DNA of 64,000 bases, taken from the NCBI GenBank assembly GCA_964352665.1, contig CAYGSJ010000004.1:142303-206302 (forward strand), read 5' to 3'. The translations under genes and the position numbers were made by a program. Each line of letters opens with the position of its first letter. Positions within the stretch are counted from its first letter, which is position 1. Source of the stretch: UBA1672 sp964352665 (lineage in GTDB: Bacteria > Pseudomonadota > Alphaproteobacteria > Micavibrionales > Micavibrionaceae). A model generated the notes under the pieces. It worked only from the letters and a program-made list of their open reading frames with translations. It was not told the DNA's origin and did not search any database. Below, piece by piece: positions 25,966 to 35,252 of this stretch.

Positions 25966-27789
25966 GTGTCAGAAAATTTAAGAAATATAGCTATTATTGC
26001 GCATGTGGATCATGGAAAAACCACACTGATTGATTCAATTATGAAGCAAAGCGGGACTTTCCGTGACAACCAACAGGTTGACGAGCGCGTTATGGATTCC
26101 AACGATCTTGAGAAGGAGCGCGGGATTACAATTCTTGCAAAACCAACCTCTATCCAATGGGGTGATACACGTATCAATATTATTGATACTCCAGGTCACG
26201 CCGATTTTGGAGGGGAAGTTGAGCGTGTTCTCCATATGGCTGATGGCGTGATATTGCTGACTGATGCAGCAGAAGGCCCGATGCCGCAAACAAAATTTGT
26301 TCTTGGCAAGGCCCTTGCCCTCGGACTTCGCCCGATTGTCATTATTAATAAAATCGATCGTCCCGACGGCCGCCCCGAAGAAGTGGTGGATGAAGTTTTT
26401 GATCTTTTTGTTTCGCTCGATGCCAGTGATGCGCAGCTGGACTTTCCTATCCTCTATGCTTCTGGGCGCAGTGGTTGGTGTACACGTGAGTTGGGCGATG
26501 CACGTAAAGATCTTACACCATTGCTTGAGGTTGTGCTTGATCACGTACCCGCTCCCAATGTTGATTACGATAAGCCGTTTGCCATGCTTGCAACGCTTCT
26601 GGATTCTGATCCCTATCTCGGACGCTGTTTGACAGGACGAGTGGAACAGGGTCGCGCTTCTGTTAATGACACGGTTAAGGCTATGGGGCTTGATGGTAAG
26701 ACTGTTGAAACGGGCCGTTTGACAAAACTCTTGAAATTTGATGGTACAGAACGTGTGCCTGTTAAACATGTTAAAGCAGGAGACATTATTTGTATTGCGG
26801 GTCTTGCCAAAACTTCTGTTGCGGACACGATTTGTGATCCGGCTGTAACAATTCCAATGAAATCAACACCCATTGATCCGCCGACTATGTCTGTAACAAT
26901 TTCGGTCAATGACTCTCCCTTCGCAGGAAAGGAGGGCAAGAAAGTAACCTCAACGATGATCCGCGAGCGACTTTTAGCGGAAGCAGAAACAAATGTTGCC
27001 ATTACGTTTGAAGAAACAGAAGGAAAAGACGCATTTGAAATCGGTGGGCGCGGCGAACTACAACTTGGCGTTCTAATCGAAACCATGCGCCGTGAGGGAT
27101 TTGAATTAACGGTATCCCGCCCACGTGTGCTTTATCAGAAGGATGAAGCGGGGAATAGACTGGAACCTATCGAAGAAGTCATTATCGATGTTGATGAGGA
27201 ATATGCATCAAACGTTGTTGATAATATGAACCGACGTAAAGCCGAGATGACTGATATGCGAAGCTCGGGCGTTGGTAAAAAACGCATCACGTTTCTTGCA
27301 CCTTCACGCGGTCTTATAGGATACCAAAGTAAATTCATGACCGATACCCGCGGGACAGGTGTACTGAATCGCCTATTCCATTCTTATGCACCTCACAAAG
27401 GCGAGATCGGACAACGCCGTAACGGTGCGCTAATCTCAACAGAGATGGGAACAGCCGTTGCCTATGCGATTTTCAATTTACAGGATCGCGGTGTGATGTT
27501 TATTGGTCATCAAACGCCCGTATATGGTGGAATGATTGTCGGAGAGCATAATCGCGACAGTGATCTTGAAATCAATGTTCTCAAGGGAAAGAAACTCACA
27601 AACGTACGGGCATCCGGTACGGACGATGCTGTTACATTGACGCCGCCGCGTTTGATGTCACTTGAAGACATGATGTCTTATATAAATGATGATGAATTAA
27701 TGGAGGTAACTCCAAAATCCTTGCGTTTGCGCAAGAAGTTTTTGTGCCCTCATGAACGAAAAAGAGCAAGTAGAGCGCAGTCCGCTTGA
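25966..27789 (+). CDS. typA: translational GTPase TypA/BipA
   Basis: Ribosome-binding GTPase of the elongation-factor family, involved in stress and cold adaptation and 50S assembly. GTP motifs: AHVDHGKTT (G1), RGITI (G2), DTPGHADF (G3) and NKIDRPD (G4). The C-terminal part carries SRGLIGYQSKFMTDTRGTG, diagnostic of TypA. The GTG start at 25966 gives 607 residues, the same as E. coli BipA; upstream codons would run through the terminator. Single gene. Confidence 0.97.
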   Translation: MSENLRNIAIIAHVDHGKTTLIDSIMKQSGTFRDNQQVDERVMDSNDLEKERGITILAKPTSIQWGDTRINIIDTPGHADFGGEVERVLHMADGVILLTDAAEGPMPQTKFVLGKALALGLRPIVIINKIDRPDGRPEEVVDEVFDLFVSLDASDAQLDFPILYASGRSGWCTRELGDARKDLTPLLEVVLDHVPAPNVDYDKPFAMLATLLDSDPYLGRCLTGRVEQGRASVNDTVKAMGLDGKTVETGRLTKLLKFDGTERVPVKHVKAGDIICIAGLAKTSVADTICDPAVTIPMKSTPIDPPTMSVTISVNDSPFAGKEGKKVTSTMIRERLLAEAETNVAITFEETEGKDAFEIGGRGELQLGVLIETMRREGFELTVSRPRVLYQKDEAGNRLEPIEEVIIDVDEEYASNVVDNMNRRKAEMTDMRSSGVGKKRITFLAPSRGLIGYQSKFMTDTRGTGVLNRLFHSYAPHKGEIGQRRNGALISTEMGTAVAYAIFNLQDRGVMFIGHQTPVYGGMIVGEHNRDSDLEINVLKGKKLTNVRASGTDDAVTLTPPRLMSLEDMMSYINDDELMEVTPKSLRLRKKFLCPHERKRASRAQSA

Positions 27790-27894
27790 GTGCTATAAAA
27801 AGTCTTTTTGTGGGTGAAAAGCTCTTTTTTGTTGTAGAGTGTTTTTTTTACTGCGACACTCAACAGAGTAAGTGTCTTCTAGGAATTTTAGTCT

Positions 27895-28974
27895 ATGTAT
27901 GAAAATAATGTGCTTGATGGCAATTTGTCGGGTGAGGTTCAGCAAGTAGTTTCCGAAGAAGACCTGAGTCAAAAGGAAAAAGTTATGAAACTTGTTCAAC
28001 ATTGTGAGCAGTTTCAGCAGCCAGTAAACTCCAAAGCCTTGTTTCAGCTATTTAATACATTAGTGCCGTTTCTTATAACATACGTGCTTATGGTATATTT
28101 TTATTCACAAATGTATTGGGTTACGGCTTTATTGACTATTCCAGCCGCTGGTTTTCTGGTGCGCATTTTTATTATCCAGCATGATTGTGGTCATGGTTCC
28201 TTTTTCAAATCCAGAAAATGGAATAATCGTGTGGGCCGTGTTATGAGCCTTCTTACATGGACACCGTATGATTTTTGGAGAAAAACCCATAATATGCATC
28301 ATTCTGGGTCAGGCAATCTTGATAACCGCGGTTTTGGCGCTATTGAAACAATTACAGTCAAAGAATATGGGGCGCTTGATACCAGGACGCAGTTTTGGTA
28401 TCGCATATACCGCAATCCCTACATCATGCTACTTTTGGGTACCCCGTTTTTTATTATTATTGGTCAAAGATTTCCAACCGCAAAGCCCTTCCCATTCTCC
28501 GAATGTAAAAAGCATGTTGAATTCAGCAATATTTGGAAGAGTGTTATAGGACTTAACGGTGCTCTTTTTGCATTTTATGTCCCATTGAGTTTTGTTTTTG
28601 GATTAGGGCCAATTCTTTTAACTTATTTGCCCATTGTTTTCCTGACAGCAATAATTGGGGGCTGGTTATTTTTTATTCAACACCAATTCGAGGATGCGTA
28701 CTGGGAACGTGACGGTGAATGGAATTACCATGAAGCGGCTGTTCTCGGGAGTTCTTACTATGATTTACATCCCATCCTTCGCTGGTTCACAGGAAATATA
28801 GGTCTGCATCATATCCACCATCTTAATGCTAAAATCCCCAATTATCGTTTGCAGGAATGTATGGATTCGAACGATGAGCTTAAAACTATCAACAGAATTA
28901 CATTTTGGCAGAGTTTTAAATATGCCACCCTTTCTCTTTGGGACGAAGAGCAAAATAAAATGATCAGCTTCTAA
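27895..28974 (+). CDS. membrane fatty acid desaturase
   Basis: 359 residues with four or more hydrophobic segments. The three diiron His boxes are present: HDCGH, HNMHH and HHIHH (the last in GNIGLHHIHHL). The box types and the order KTHNMHHSGSGNLDNRG match omega-6/delta-12-type acyl-lipid desaturases. It probably introduces double bases into membrane acyl chains and so tunes fluidity. An internal ATG 30 codons in is a possible alternative start, but the first ATG has GGAATT upstream. Confidence 0.88.
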   Translation: MYENNVLDGNLSGEVQQVVSEEDLSQKEKVMKLVQHCEQFQQPVNSKALFQLFNTLVPFLITYVLMVYFYSQMYWVTALLTIPAAGFLVRIFIIQHDCGHGSFFKSRKWNNRVGRVMSLLTWTPYDFWRKTHNMHHSGSGNLDNRGFGAIETITVKEYGALDTRTQFWYRIYRNPYIMLLLGTPFFIIIGQRFPTAKPFPFSECKKHVEFSNIWKSVIGLNGALFAFYVPLSFVFGLGPILLTYLPIVFLTAIIGGWLFFIQHQFEDAYWERDGEWNYHEAAVLGSSYYDLHPILRWFTGNIGLHHIHHLNAKIPNYRLQECMDSNDELKTINRITFWQSFKYATLSLWDEEQNKMISF

Positions 28975-29001
28975 TTTTTTCCCCTTCTTAATAAAATTTG
29001 T

Positions 29002-29027
29002 GTAACGTTCTTATCGAGGCGTTCGAA
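29002..29027 (+). promoter_or_regulatory. ECF sigma-type promoter for the Cys-rich peptide operon
   Basis: GTAACG (29002-29007), exactly 16 bases, then CGAA (29024-29027), about 48 bases before the peptide ATG. This is the form I recall for the heavy-metal-responsive SigF promoters of Caulobacter (GTAACC-N16-CGAA), which control related bufferin genes. The matching sigma is probably elsewhere in the genome. Confidence 0.55.
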
Positions 29028-29075
29028 TAGCGTCAATAATATCTACACATCTTTTTTGAATAAGGGAGCATATAA

Positions 29076-29429
29076 ATGGCTATTCAAACTAATGAAAAGA
29101 AACCACTTAACAAGAAATTGGCTGTAGCAGCTTTTGCAGGCATGTTAGCTGTAGGAGCGTTTTCAGCATCTCCAGCGTTTGCGGGCTCACACGGCAATAG
29201 TTGTAGCGCGAGTGGTTGCAGCAAGAAAACTGAAAAAGCTGGCTGTAAAGGTTCAAGCAGCTGTAAAGGCTCGGGCTCTTGCAAAGGAAAGAGCAGTTGT
29301 AAGGGCGGCCATAGTTGCAAAGACGCTGCTAAGTGTAAAAATTCCGGGACCTGCAAAAGTAAGTCTTCATGTAAATCTAAGAGTAGCTGTAAGGGCGGCC
29401 ACAATGATGGCGGTCGTTACAACGACTAA
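29076..29429 (+). CDS. secreted Cys-rich peptide, bufferin-like RiPP precursor
   Basis: 117 residues. Signal peptide of about 36 residues ending AFA. The mature 81-residue peptide is Ser/Lys/Gly/Cys-rich with 11 cysteines at 43, 48, 57, 63, 69, 75, 81, 87, 93, 99 and 105. The last nine are spaced exactly six residues apart and each is followed by Lys (CKGSSS-type units). The tail is GGHNDGGRYND. Secreted Cys-rich precursors next to DUF692 (MNIO) and DUF2063 genes are known as bufferins and related copper-binding RiPPs, in which Cys side chains are converted to heterocycles. A strong GGGAG precedes the ATG. Nine bases separate it from the biosynthetic gene. Confidence 0.85.
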   Translation: MAIQTNEKKPLNKKLAVAAFAGMLAVGAFSASPAFAGSHGNSCSASGCSKKTEKAGCKGSSSCKGSGSCKGKSSCKGGHSCKDAAKCKNSGTCKSKSSCKSKSSCKGGHNDGGRYND

Positions 29430-29437
29430 TTATTACG

Positions 29438-31093
29438 ATGGGAAATCAGACTTTTCCAAATCTAGGATATGGGTTGGGTTTTCGTCCAACCCATTTTCCT
29501 TATATTAAGGAACATAACCCGAATATTGATTGGTTTGAGGTTATCTCGGAAAACTATATGGATACGGGCGGGCGACCGCGCCGTATGCTTGATGAACTGC
29601 GTGAAAAATACCCCATCGTTATGCATGGGGTATCCTTGTCTATTGGCACGGTAGATCCGTTAAATTCAGAATATCTTCAAAAACTCAAGGCACTTGAACG
29701 CGATATAAACCCCCATTGGATTTCCGATCATCTATGTTGGACGGGTGTGGCTCATAAAAATACACATGATTTGTTGCCTGTGCCCTATACCGAAGAAGCT
29801 TTGAGGCATATTGTAGAGCGAATTAAGCAAGTGCAAGACTATCTAGGTCGACCTATTGTTTTAGAAAACCCCTCTACATATTTGGAATTTACGTGCTCCA
29901 GCATGAGCGAATGGGAGTTTATAGCCCGTATGGCAGAGGAGTCAGGTTGTGGATTGCTGCTTGATGTTAATAACATCTACGTCAGCTGTTATAATCACCG
30001 TTGGGATCCCAAAAAATATATCGATGCGCTTCCTCTTCACAGCGTTGCTCAGGTTCACCTTGCGGGCCACACAAATATGGGAACCCATATTATAGATACG
30101 CATGATGATCATGTGTTGGACGAGGTGTGGACTTTGTACGCGTACGCTATCAAAAAGGCAGGGTTTATTAGTACGATGGTTGAATGGGATGATAAGATTC
30201 CTGAATTCCCAGTCGTTATGGACGAGCTGAACAAAGCAAGACACTGGGCAAAACAATCAATAGGGCCAACAGATATGCCCACTTTCAAAAGTTTTCGTGA
30301 TAATATCAGGCCGCCTGAAAATCCTTTGCCCTATACTGAAGAACTCGCGGACATGCAAAATGCAATTTTAAGCGGGAACGTCGCAGAAATGAACCCTGAT
30401 GAACGCGTGATTCCTAAACCTGACTTTTCACCCGAAGACCAAGTGCATAGTTATATAAACGGATATCGTTTCAGATTGTTTGATGTTGTTTACGATGACT
30501 ATCCGGCGTTAAGGGAAGTAATCGGTGAGGATGATTTTACAACGCTTTTAGACAACTATATAGAAGCTACGCCGCCGGAACATTTCAATATTGCGCGATA
30601 TGTTGATCAATTTCCAGAATTTGTCAGAGAAAATGCAGGTACGTTTGAATACGAGCTTTGTATTTTGGAAACAGCACTGTCTAGAATATTTGATGAAGAG
30701 GAAACAAGTGCCTTACTAAAAGAAGATTTAGAAGGTCTGGATCCTGAAAGTTTTATGGATCAGAAGCTACATCCAAGACAGGCATTAAAACTGTTTGCCT
30801 TTTCCTATCCTGTTAATGCGTATTATGATAGGCATCTTGCTGGGGATAAACCCGATACGCCTGAAAAAACGCCATCTTATTTGGCAATTTATCGTCACAA
30901 TGACGAAATGTGGCGCCTGGATTTGGAAGAACGCGAATATTTGGTGCTTAGCTCTCTGTTTTCCGGATTAACCGTAGGGCAATCGCTGGAGGCTGCAATA
31001 CCGGAAAGTCATTCTGGCGAAGAGATGATGCAGTCAATCGGTTCGTGGTTTTCAAAATGGATGAGTAATGGATTGCTGGCCAAAGCTAGCTAG
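29438..31093 (+). CDS. fused MNIO (DUF692) and DUF2063/BufC-like RiPP-modifying protein
   Basis: 551 residues. Residues 1 to ~275 are a DUF692/MNIO TIM barrel (multinuclear non-heme iron oxidase). Likely metal and active-site residues are seen at MHGVSLSIG (H63), SDHLCW (H98), VLENPSTY (E143), LLDVNNIYVS (D176, N179), VHLAGH (H207, H211), THDDH and VEWDD (E249). Residues ~300-551 match the DUF2063 (BufC/MbnC-like) partner, with HSYINGYRFRLFDVVYDDYPALRE and QALKLFAFSYPVN. In described systems these are usually two proteins. The enzyme is expected to modify the cysteines of the peptide encoded just upstream. Its end overlaps the convergent ABC-F gene by 8 bases. Confidence 0.88.
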   Translation: MGNQTFPNLGYGLGFRPTHFPYIKEHNPNIDWFEVISENYMDTGGRPRRMLDELREKYPIVMHGVSLSIGTVDPLNSEYLQKLKALERDINPHWISDHLCWTGVAHKNTHDLLPVPYTEEALRHIVERIKQVQDYLGRPIVLENPSTYLEFTCSSMSEWEFIARMAEESGCGLLLDVNNIYVSCYNHRWDPKKYIDALPLHSVAQVHLAGHTNMGTHIIDTHDDHVLDEVWTLYAYAIKKAGFISTMVEWDDKIPEFPVVMDELNKARHWAKQSIGPTDMPTFKSFRDNIRPPENPLPYTEELADMQNAILSGNVAEMNPDERVIPKPDFSPEDQVHSYINGYRFRLFDVVYDDYPALREVIGEDDFTTLLDNYIEATPPEHFNIARYVDQFPEFVRENAGTFEYELCILETALSRIFDEEETSALLKEDLEGLDPESFMDQKLHPRQALKLFAFSYPVNAYYDRHLAGDKPDTPEKTPSYLAIYRHNDEMWRLDLEEREYLVLSSLFSGLTVGQSLEAAIPESHSGEEMMQSIGSWFSKWMSNGLLAKAS

Positions 31094-32915
31094 CATTTTG
31101 TTTCATGTCTTCTAATTCCAGCCATCTCAGCTCGGCTTGGTCAAGTTCATTACGGGCCATCGGTAATCTGGTTGAAACTTCTGCAAACTTTTCTGGATCA
31201 CTTGTGTAAAGGTCGGCATCACCTAGAATGGCTTCGAGCTTGGAAACTTCTTCTTCAAGTTTCTTGATCGTTTTTGGCAATTTCTCTAGCTCGTGTTTGA
31301 GTTTATACGTGAAGGGAACAGGATCCTTTTTTGGTTTGTCTTTTTTCTGTTTATGCTCGGTTTGTTCTTCTGGTTCAGATTTCTGGCTGTTTTTAAACGC
31401 GATGTAATCACTGTATCCACCAATAATACCCTCGATTTTTGCCTCGCCTTCAAAGACAAGGGTTTTGGTAACGACCTGATCAAGAAAGTCACGATCATGG
31501 GATACAACAAAAAGCGTTCCGTCATAACTCTTCAGGACATTTGTCAGCATATCGAGCGTATCCATGTCCAGATCATTTGTCGGTTCATCAAGTATGAGCA
31601 TATTGCCCGGATTTGCTAAAATTTTTGCAAGCATCAGTCGGTTTTTTTGGCCGCCGGATAGTGTTGAAACCGCGCGCCACGCATCTTCAGGATCAAAAAG
31701 AAAATCCTTCAGGTAGCCACAAACATGGCGTGATTTTCCGCGTACGTCTAAATAATCCGAGCCTTCATCACACAGATTATCTTTTAGAGATTTATCTTCC
31801 TGAAGCATGGAGCGTTTCTGGTCGAAATAGCTAAAGTTCAGATTCTTAGCGCACTTTATTTTTCCAACATCGGGTTGTTCTTCTCCGGTTATCAGGCGCA
31901 AAAAGGTTGTTTTTCCAGAGCCATTGCGGCCTAGAATACCGATGCGGTCTTTCTTTTTGATACGCATATTGAATTTATCGAGTATAGGAATAATACGGCT
32001 AGCATCAGGGTCGGTAAAGCTTTTGCCAACATTAAAAAATTCAGCGACATTTTGTGATGACTCTTCTGCAGTTAACGGAGGTAGCTCTATCTTGGATACA
32101 ACGCGCCGATAAGATTTTTGATCTTTATCAAGTTCATCACGTGCCTTGAATGCTTCTGCTTGTCTTCGTACATTTCTTTTGACGCGTGCTTTTACCCCTT
32201 TATTGGCCCACTCAATTTCTTGTTCTACTTTTTTTGCGCGATTATGAAGTGCTCTGCCTTCTTGTTCTAAAAGCTCTGTTGACCACTCTTCAAAATAACG
32301 AAAACCTCTGGGGGCAACTTTAAGCTGGCCACGATCAAGCCAAAAGACCCTGTCCGTTGTATTTGCAAGAAAGGTTCGATCATGTGAAATGATCATAACA
32401 GCGCCACGATAAGCATTAATATAGCCCTCTAACCATTCAATTATTTGTAGATCCATATGGTTAGTAGGTTCGTCCAGCAAAAGAATGTCAGGCTCCTCGA
32501 CCAGTGCTCTGGCAAGTGCTGCGCGCCTTAATTGCCCGCCGGATAGGTTTTCTAGTTTATCATCGACTTTCAGGTGAAGCGGTTCGATCACCATTTCAAT
32601 ACGGTAATCAATATCCCAATCTTCAAGCTTCTTGTTCAAACCTTCAAAAACATAGTCACGTACAGTTTTGCCTTTGATGTTTGAGGCATTTTGTTCCATG
32701 TATCCTGTCGTCGTGCCTGGGAATAGAAACCTTTTTCCGCCATCAATCTCACGATCACCAGTGATGATATTCATCAGCGTTGTTTTTCCGGCGCCGTTTT
32801 TTCCGACAAGGGCAATTTTTCGGCCTGCATGAATATGAAAGGTTAAACCTTCGAAAAAAGGTTTACCGGCAATCAGGACACTCGCATCTTCAACACTTAG
32901 TAACAAATCAGACAT
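31086..32915 (-). CDS. ABC-F family ATPase (Uup-like)
   Basis: 609 residues with two nucleotide-binding domains in one chain and no membrane segments. NBD1: GKNGAGKTT, LSGGQLRRAALARAL, DEPTNHMD. NBD2: GRNGSGKTT, LSGGQKNRLMLAKIL, DEPTNDLD. A Lys/Glu-rich linker and a C-terminal coiled coil (~535-605) are typical of Uup. ABC-F proteins act on the ribosome (or, for Uup, on nucleic acid and ribosome processes) rather than in transport. Single gene, convergent with the MNIO fusion. Confidence 0.9.
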   Translation of the reverse strand: MSDLLLSVEDASVLIAGKPFFEGLTFHIHAGRKIALVGKNGAGKTTLMNIITGDREIDGGKRFLFPGTTTGYMEQNASNIKGKTVRDYVFEGLNKKLEDWDIDYRIEMVIEPLHLKVDDKLENLSGGQLRRAALARALVEEPDILLLDEPTNHMDLQIIEWLEGYINAYRGAVMIISHDRTFLANTTDRVFWLDRGQLKVAPRGFRYFEEWSTELLEQEGRALHNRAKKVEQEIEWANKGVKARVKRNVRRQAEAFKARDELDKDQKSYRRVVSKIELPPLTAEESSQNVAEFFNVGKSFTDPDASRIIPILDKFNMRIKKKDRIGILGRNGSGKTTFLRLITGEEQPDVGKIKCAKNLNFSYFDQKRSMLQEDKSLKDNLCDEGSDYLDVRGKSRHVCGYLKDFLFDPEDAWRAVSTLSGGQKNRLMLAKILANPGNMLILDEPTNDLDMDTLDMLTNVLKSYDGTLFVVSHDRDFLDQVVTKTLVFEGEAKIEGIIGGYSDYIAFKNSQKSEPEEQTEHKQKKDKPKKDPVPFTYKLKHELEKLPKTIKKLEEEVSKLEAILGDADLYTSDPEKFAEVSTRLPMARNELDQAELRWLELEDMKQNAS

Positions 32916-32989
32916 TTGAAGACTTCTAGCAGAGGTACATACAAAGTGGTAGTGTATTTTTGATTAGATGATACAAGGAGGCTTTATTT

Positions 32990-34495
32990 ATGGATGCTGC
33001 AAAAATATTCAAAGAACTTGGACTGAATGAAAAAGCGCTAAATGATGGAAATCTAGAAGTATTTAGTCCGATTGATGGAAAAAAAATAGCCTCGGTATCA
33101 ACTGATAATTCAAAAGATGTAGCCACCAAAATCGCGCAGTCCCAAAAGGCTTTCGAGTCATGGAGGCTTGTACCGGCACCTCGTCGGGGAGAGTTGGTAC
33201 GCATTTTCGGAGAAATCCTTCGTGAGAATAAAGAAGCATTGGGCGCACTGGTTACGCTGGAGTGCGGAAAAATTTATCAGGAAGGTCTCGGCGAAGTTCA
33301 GGAGATGATTGATATTTGTGATTTTGCTGTCGGGCTTAGTCGGCAGCTGTACGGGCTGACCATTGCGTCTGAAAGACCTCAGCACAAGATGCGCGAGATA
33401 TGGCAACCTTTAGGCCCCGTGGGTATCATTAGTGCCTTTAATTTCCCTGTGGCCGTTTGGTCATGGAACGCTGCACTTGCTCTTGTCTGTGGCAATAGCG
33501 TTCTTTGGAAGCCATCCGAAAAAACGCCTGTTACGGCACTTGCATGTCAAAATTTGTTTGAAGAAGCTTGCAAGCGTTTTGGAGATGCACCGGATGGTTT
33601 GTCTCAGGTGATTATCGGTGAGCGCGATATTGGTGAAACGCTTGTAGATGATAAGCGCGTCCCATTGATAAGTGCCACAGGTAGCACAGCTATGGGGCGG
33701 GCTGTTGGTCCACGTGTGGCACAACGTTTCGGGAAATCGCTTCTGGAACTCGGCGGAAACAACGCTATTATTGTTGCCCCTAGCGCGGATTTGAATTTGG
33801 TATTTCAGGGTGTTGTTTTCGGTGCCGTTGGAACATGTGGACAAAGATGTACCACCACACGTCGTTTATTCGTGCATGAAGACGTCTATGAGGCTCTTGT
33901 TCCGCAACTCAAAGCAGCTTACGAAGGTTTATCTATAGGCGATCCGTTAGACGAGAAAACTCTGGTGGGGCCGTTAATTGACGAACAGGCTTATCTGGCC
34001 ATGGAAGATGCTTTGAACAAGGCCCAGCTAGATGGAGGCGACATCACTGGCGGCGGCCGCGTATTGGCTGACCAATATCCTAATGGCTACTACGTGAAAC
34101 CTGCCATCGTTGAAATGCCAAAGGGATCAAATGTTACAGAAGAAACCTTCGCGCCAATTCTATATATTTTCAAATACAAAGATTTAAACGATGCCATTGC
34201 CCGCCAGAATGATGTGCCACAAGGTTTGTCATCTTCTATCTTTACAAAAGATATGCAAGAGGCCGAACTTTTTACCTCTGAGGCAGGCAGTGATTGTGGT
34301 ATTGCCAATGTTAATATTGGAACCAGTGGCGCAGAAATCGGTGGGGCCTTTGGCGGAGAAAAAGAAACGGGTGGCGGTCGGGAAAGCGGTTCCGACAGCT
34401 GGAGAGCGTATATGCGCCGAATGACGTCTACTGTCAATTTCTCATCTGAATTACCCTTGGCGCAAGGCATTAAATTTGATACGAATAAGTCATAA
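32990..34495 (+). CDS. ALDH7-family aldehyde dehydrogenase (probable piperideine-6-carboxylate dehydrogenase)
   Basis: 501 residues of the aldehyde dehydrogenase superfamily. Cofactor and catalytic parts: NFPVAVWSWN, the WKPSEKTP Lys, GSTAMG, LELGGNNAI (general base Glu) and GTCGQRCTTTRR (nucleophilic Cys). GTCGQRCTTTRRLF and the overall ending resemble ALDH7A1/AmaB enzymes, which oxidise alpha-aminoadipate semialdehyde in lysine catabolism. It has a near-perfect AAGGAGG ribosome site. The gene for a periplasmic peroxiredoxin follows. Confidence 0.88.
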   Translation: MDAAKIFKELGLNEKALNDGNLEVFSPIDGKKIASVSTDNSKDVATKIAQSQKAFESWRLVPAPRRGELVRIFGEILRENKEALGALVTLECGKIYQEGLGEVQEMIDICDFAVGLSRQLYGLTIASERPQHKMREIWQPLGPVGIISAFNFPVAVWSWNAALALVCGNSVLWKPSEKTPVTALACQNLFEEACKRFGDAPDGLSQVIIGERDIGETLVDDKRVPLISATGSTAMGRAVGPRVAQRFGKSLLELGGNNAIIVAPSADLNLVFQGVVFGAVGTCGQRCTTTRRLFVHEDVYEALVPQLKAAYEGLSIGDPLDEKTLVGPLIDEQAYLAMEDALNKAQLDGGDITGGGRVLADQYPNGYYVKPAIVEMPKGSNVTEETFAPILYIFKYKDLNDAIARQNDVPQGLSSSIFTKDMQEAELFTSEAGSDCGIANVNIGTSGAEIGGAFGGEKETGGGRESGSDSWRAYMRRMTSTVNFSSELPLAQGIKFDTNKS

Positions 34496-34514
34496 CACAA
34501 GAAGGAATACAACC

Positions 34515-35252
34515 ATGTTTAAGACGAAGTTTTATATACTTTTTTCTTTGGTATTTGTAATGTTTTCTCCCGTTTTTTTTGTATACGCAGATGATATGAC
34601 CGATGAGAAACTTGCTGCTTCTGCTCCGCCAATAGAGAGCGATCATGAAGGTGCAATCAAAATTGGTATGAAGGCTCCTGATTTTACTTTGCCTAATGCG
34701 AGTGGTGAAATGCGCTCCCTATCGGAAATGCTTAAAGTAGGACCGGTAATATTGAGTTTTTATCGTGGTGGCTGGTGCCCTATATGTAATGATCAGCTTT
34801 ACGCATATCAAGAAATACTGCCCGAGTTTCAAGATTTGGGTGCACAACTCGTGGCCGTATCACCGGAAAAACCAGCCAACGCTCAGGACACAGCGGTAAA
34901 AAATGAACTGACCTTCGATGTATTAAGCGATGATGGCAATAAAATCGCGCGTATGTATGATTTGATCTGGACAGTGCCTGAGGCTGACCGTGAAAAATTT
35001 TCAGAATGGTTAAAGGGATCTACGGGGCAAACTTTGGCCGAGTTTAATGGCATTGATAATTACGAGCTTCCTATTCCTGCAACATTTGTTATCGCTCAAG
35101 ATGGCGTTGTGGTCTATGTTTTCAGAGATGAAGACTATAAAAAGCGTGCTGAAAATGAAGACATTATTAAGGCTCTTGAAAATATAGCGCAGCATACTCC
35201 CGTACCAAATCCAGAGTGGAGCGAAGAATATATGAGCATTGAAGGAAACTAG
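34515..35252 (+). CDS. periplasmic peroxiredoxin-like AhpC/TSA protein
   Basis: 245 residues. The ATG at 34515 has AAGGA upstream. A hydrophobic signal peptide (about 1-25) ending in VYA implies export. The mature thioredoxin-fold domain contains APDFTLPNASG, then GGWCPICNDQL with a CPxC pair (peroxidatic and resolving Cys), a VAVSPE strand and a PATFVIAQDGVV segment. It resembles 'peroxiredoxin-like' exported proteins that reduce hydroperoxides with an unknown periplasmic donor. It follows the ALDH gene by 19 bases and converges on mtnP with a 4-base overlap. Confidence 0.85.
   Translation: MFKTKFYILFSLVFVMFSPVFFVYADDMTDEKLAASAPPIESDHEGAIKIGMKAPDFTLPNASGEMRSLSEMLKVGPVILSFYRGGWCPICNDQLYAYQEILPEFQDLGAQLVAVSPEKPANAQDTAVKNELTFDVLSDDGNKIARMYDLIWTVPEADREKFSEWLKGSTGQTLAEFNGIDNYELPIPATFVIAQDGVVVYVFRDEDYKKRAENEDIIKALENIAQHTPVPNPEWSEEYMSIEGN

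Noticed and set aside
29084..29508. Long overlapping frames inside the Cys-rich peptide gene, on both strands
   Set aside because: They are a by-product of the six-residue (18-base) repeat, which keeps other frames open; the signal peptide and ribosome site support only the frame at 29076.
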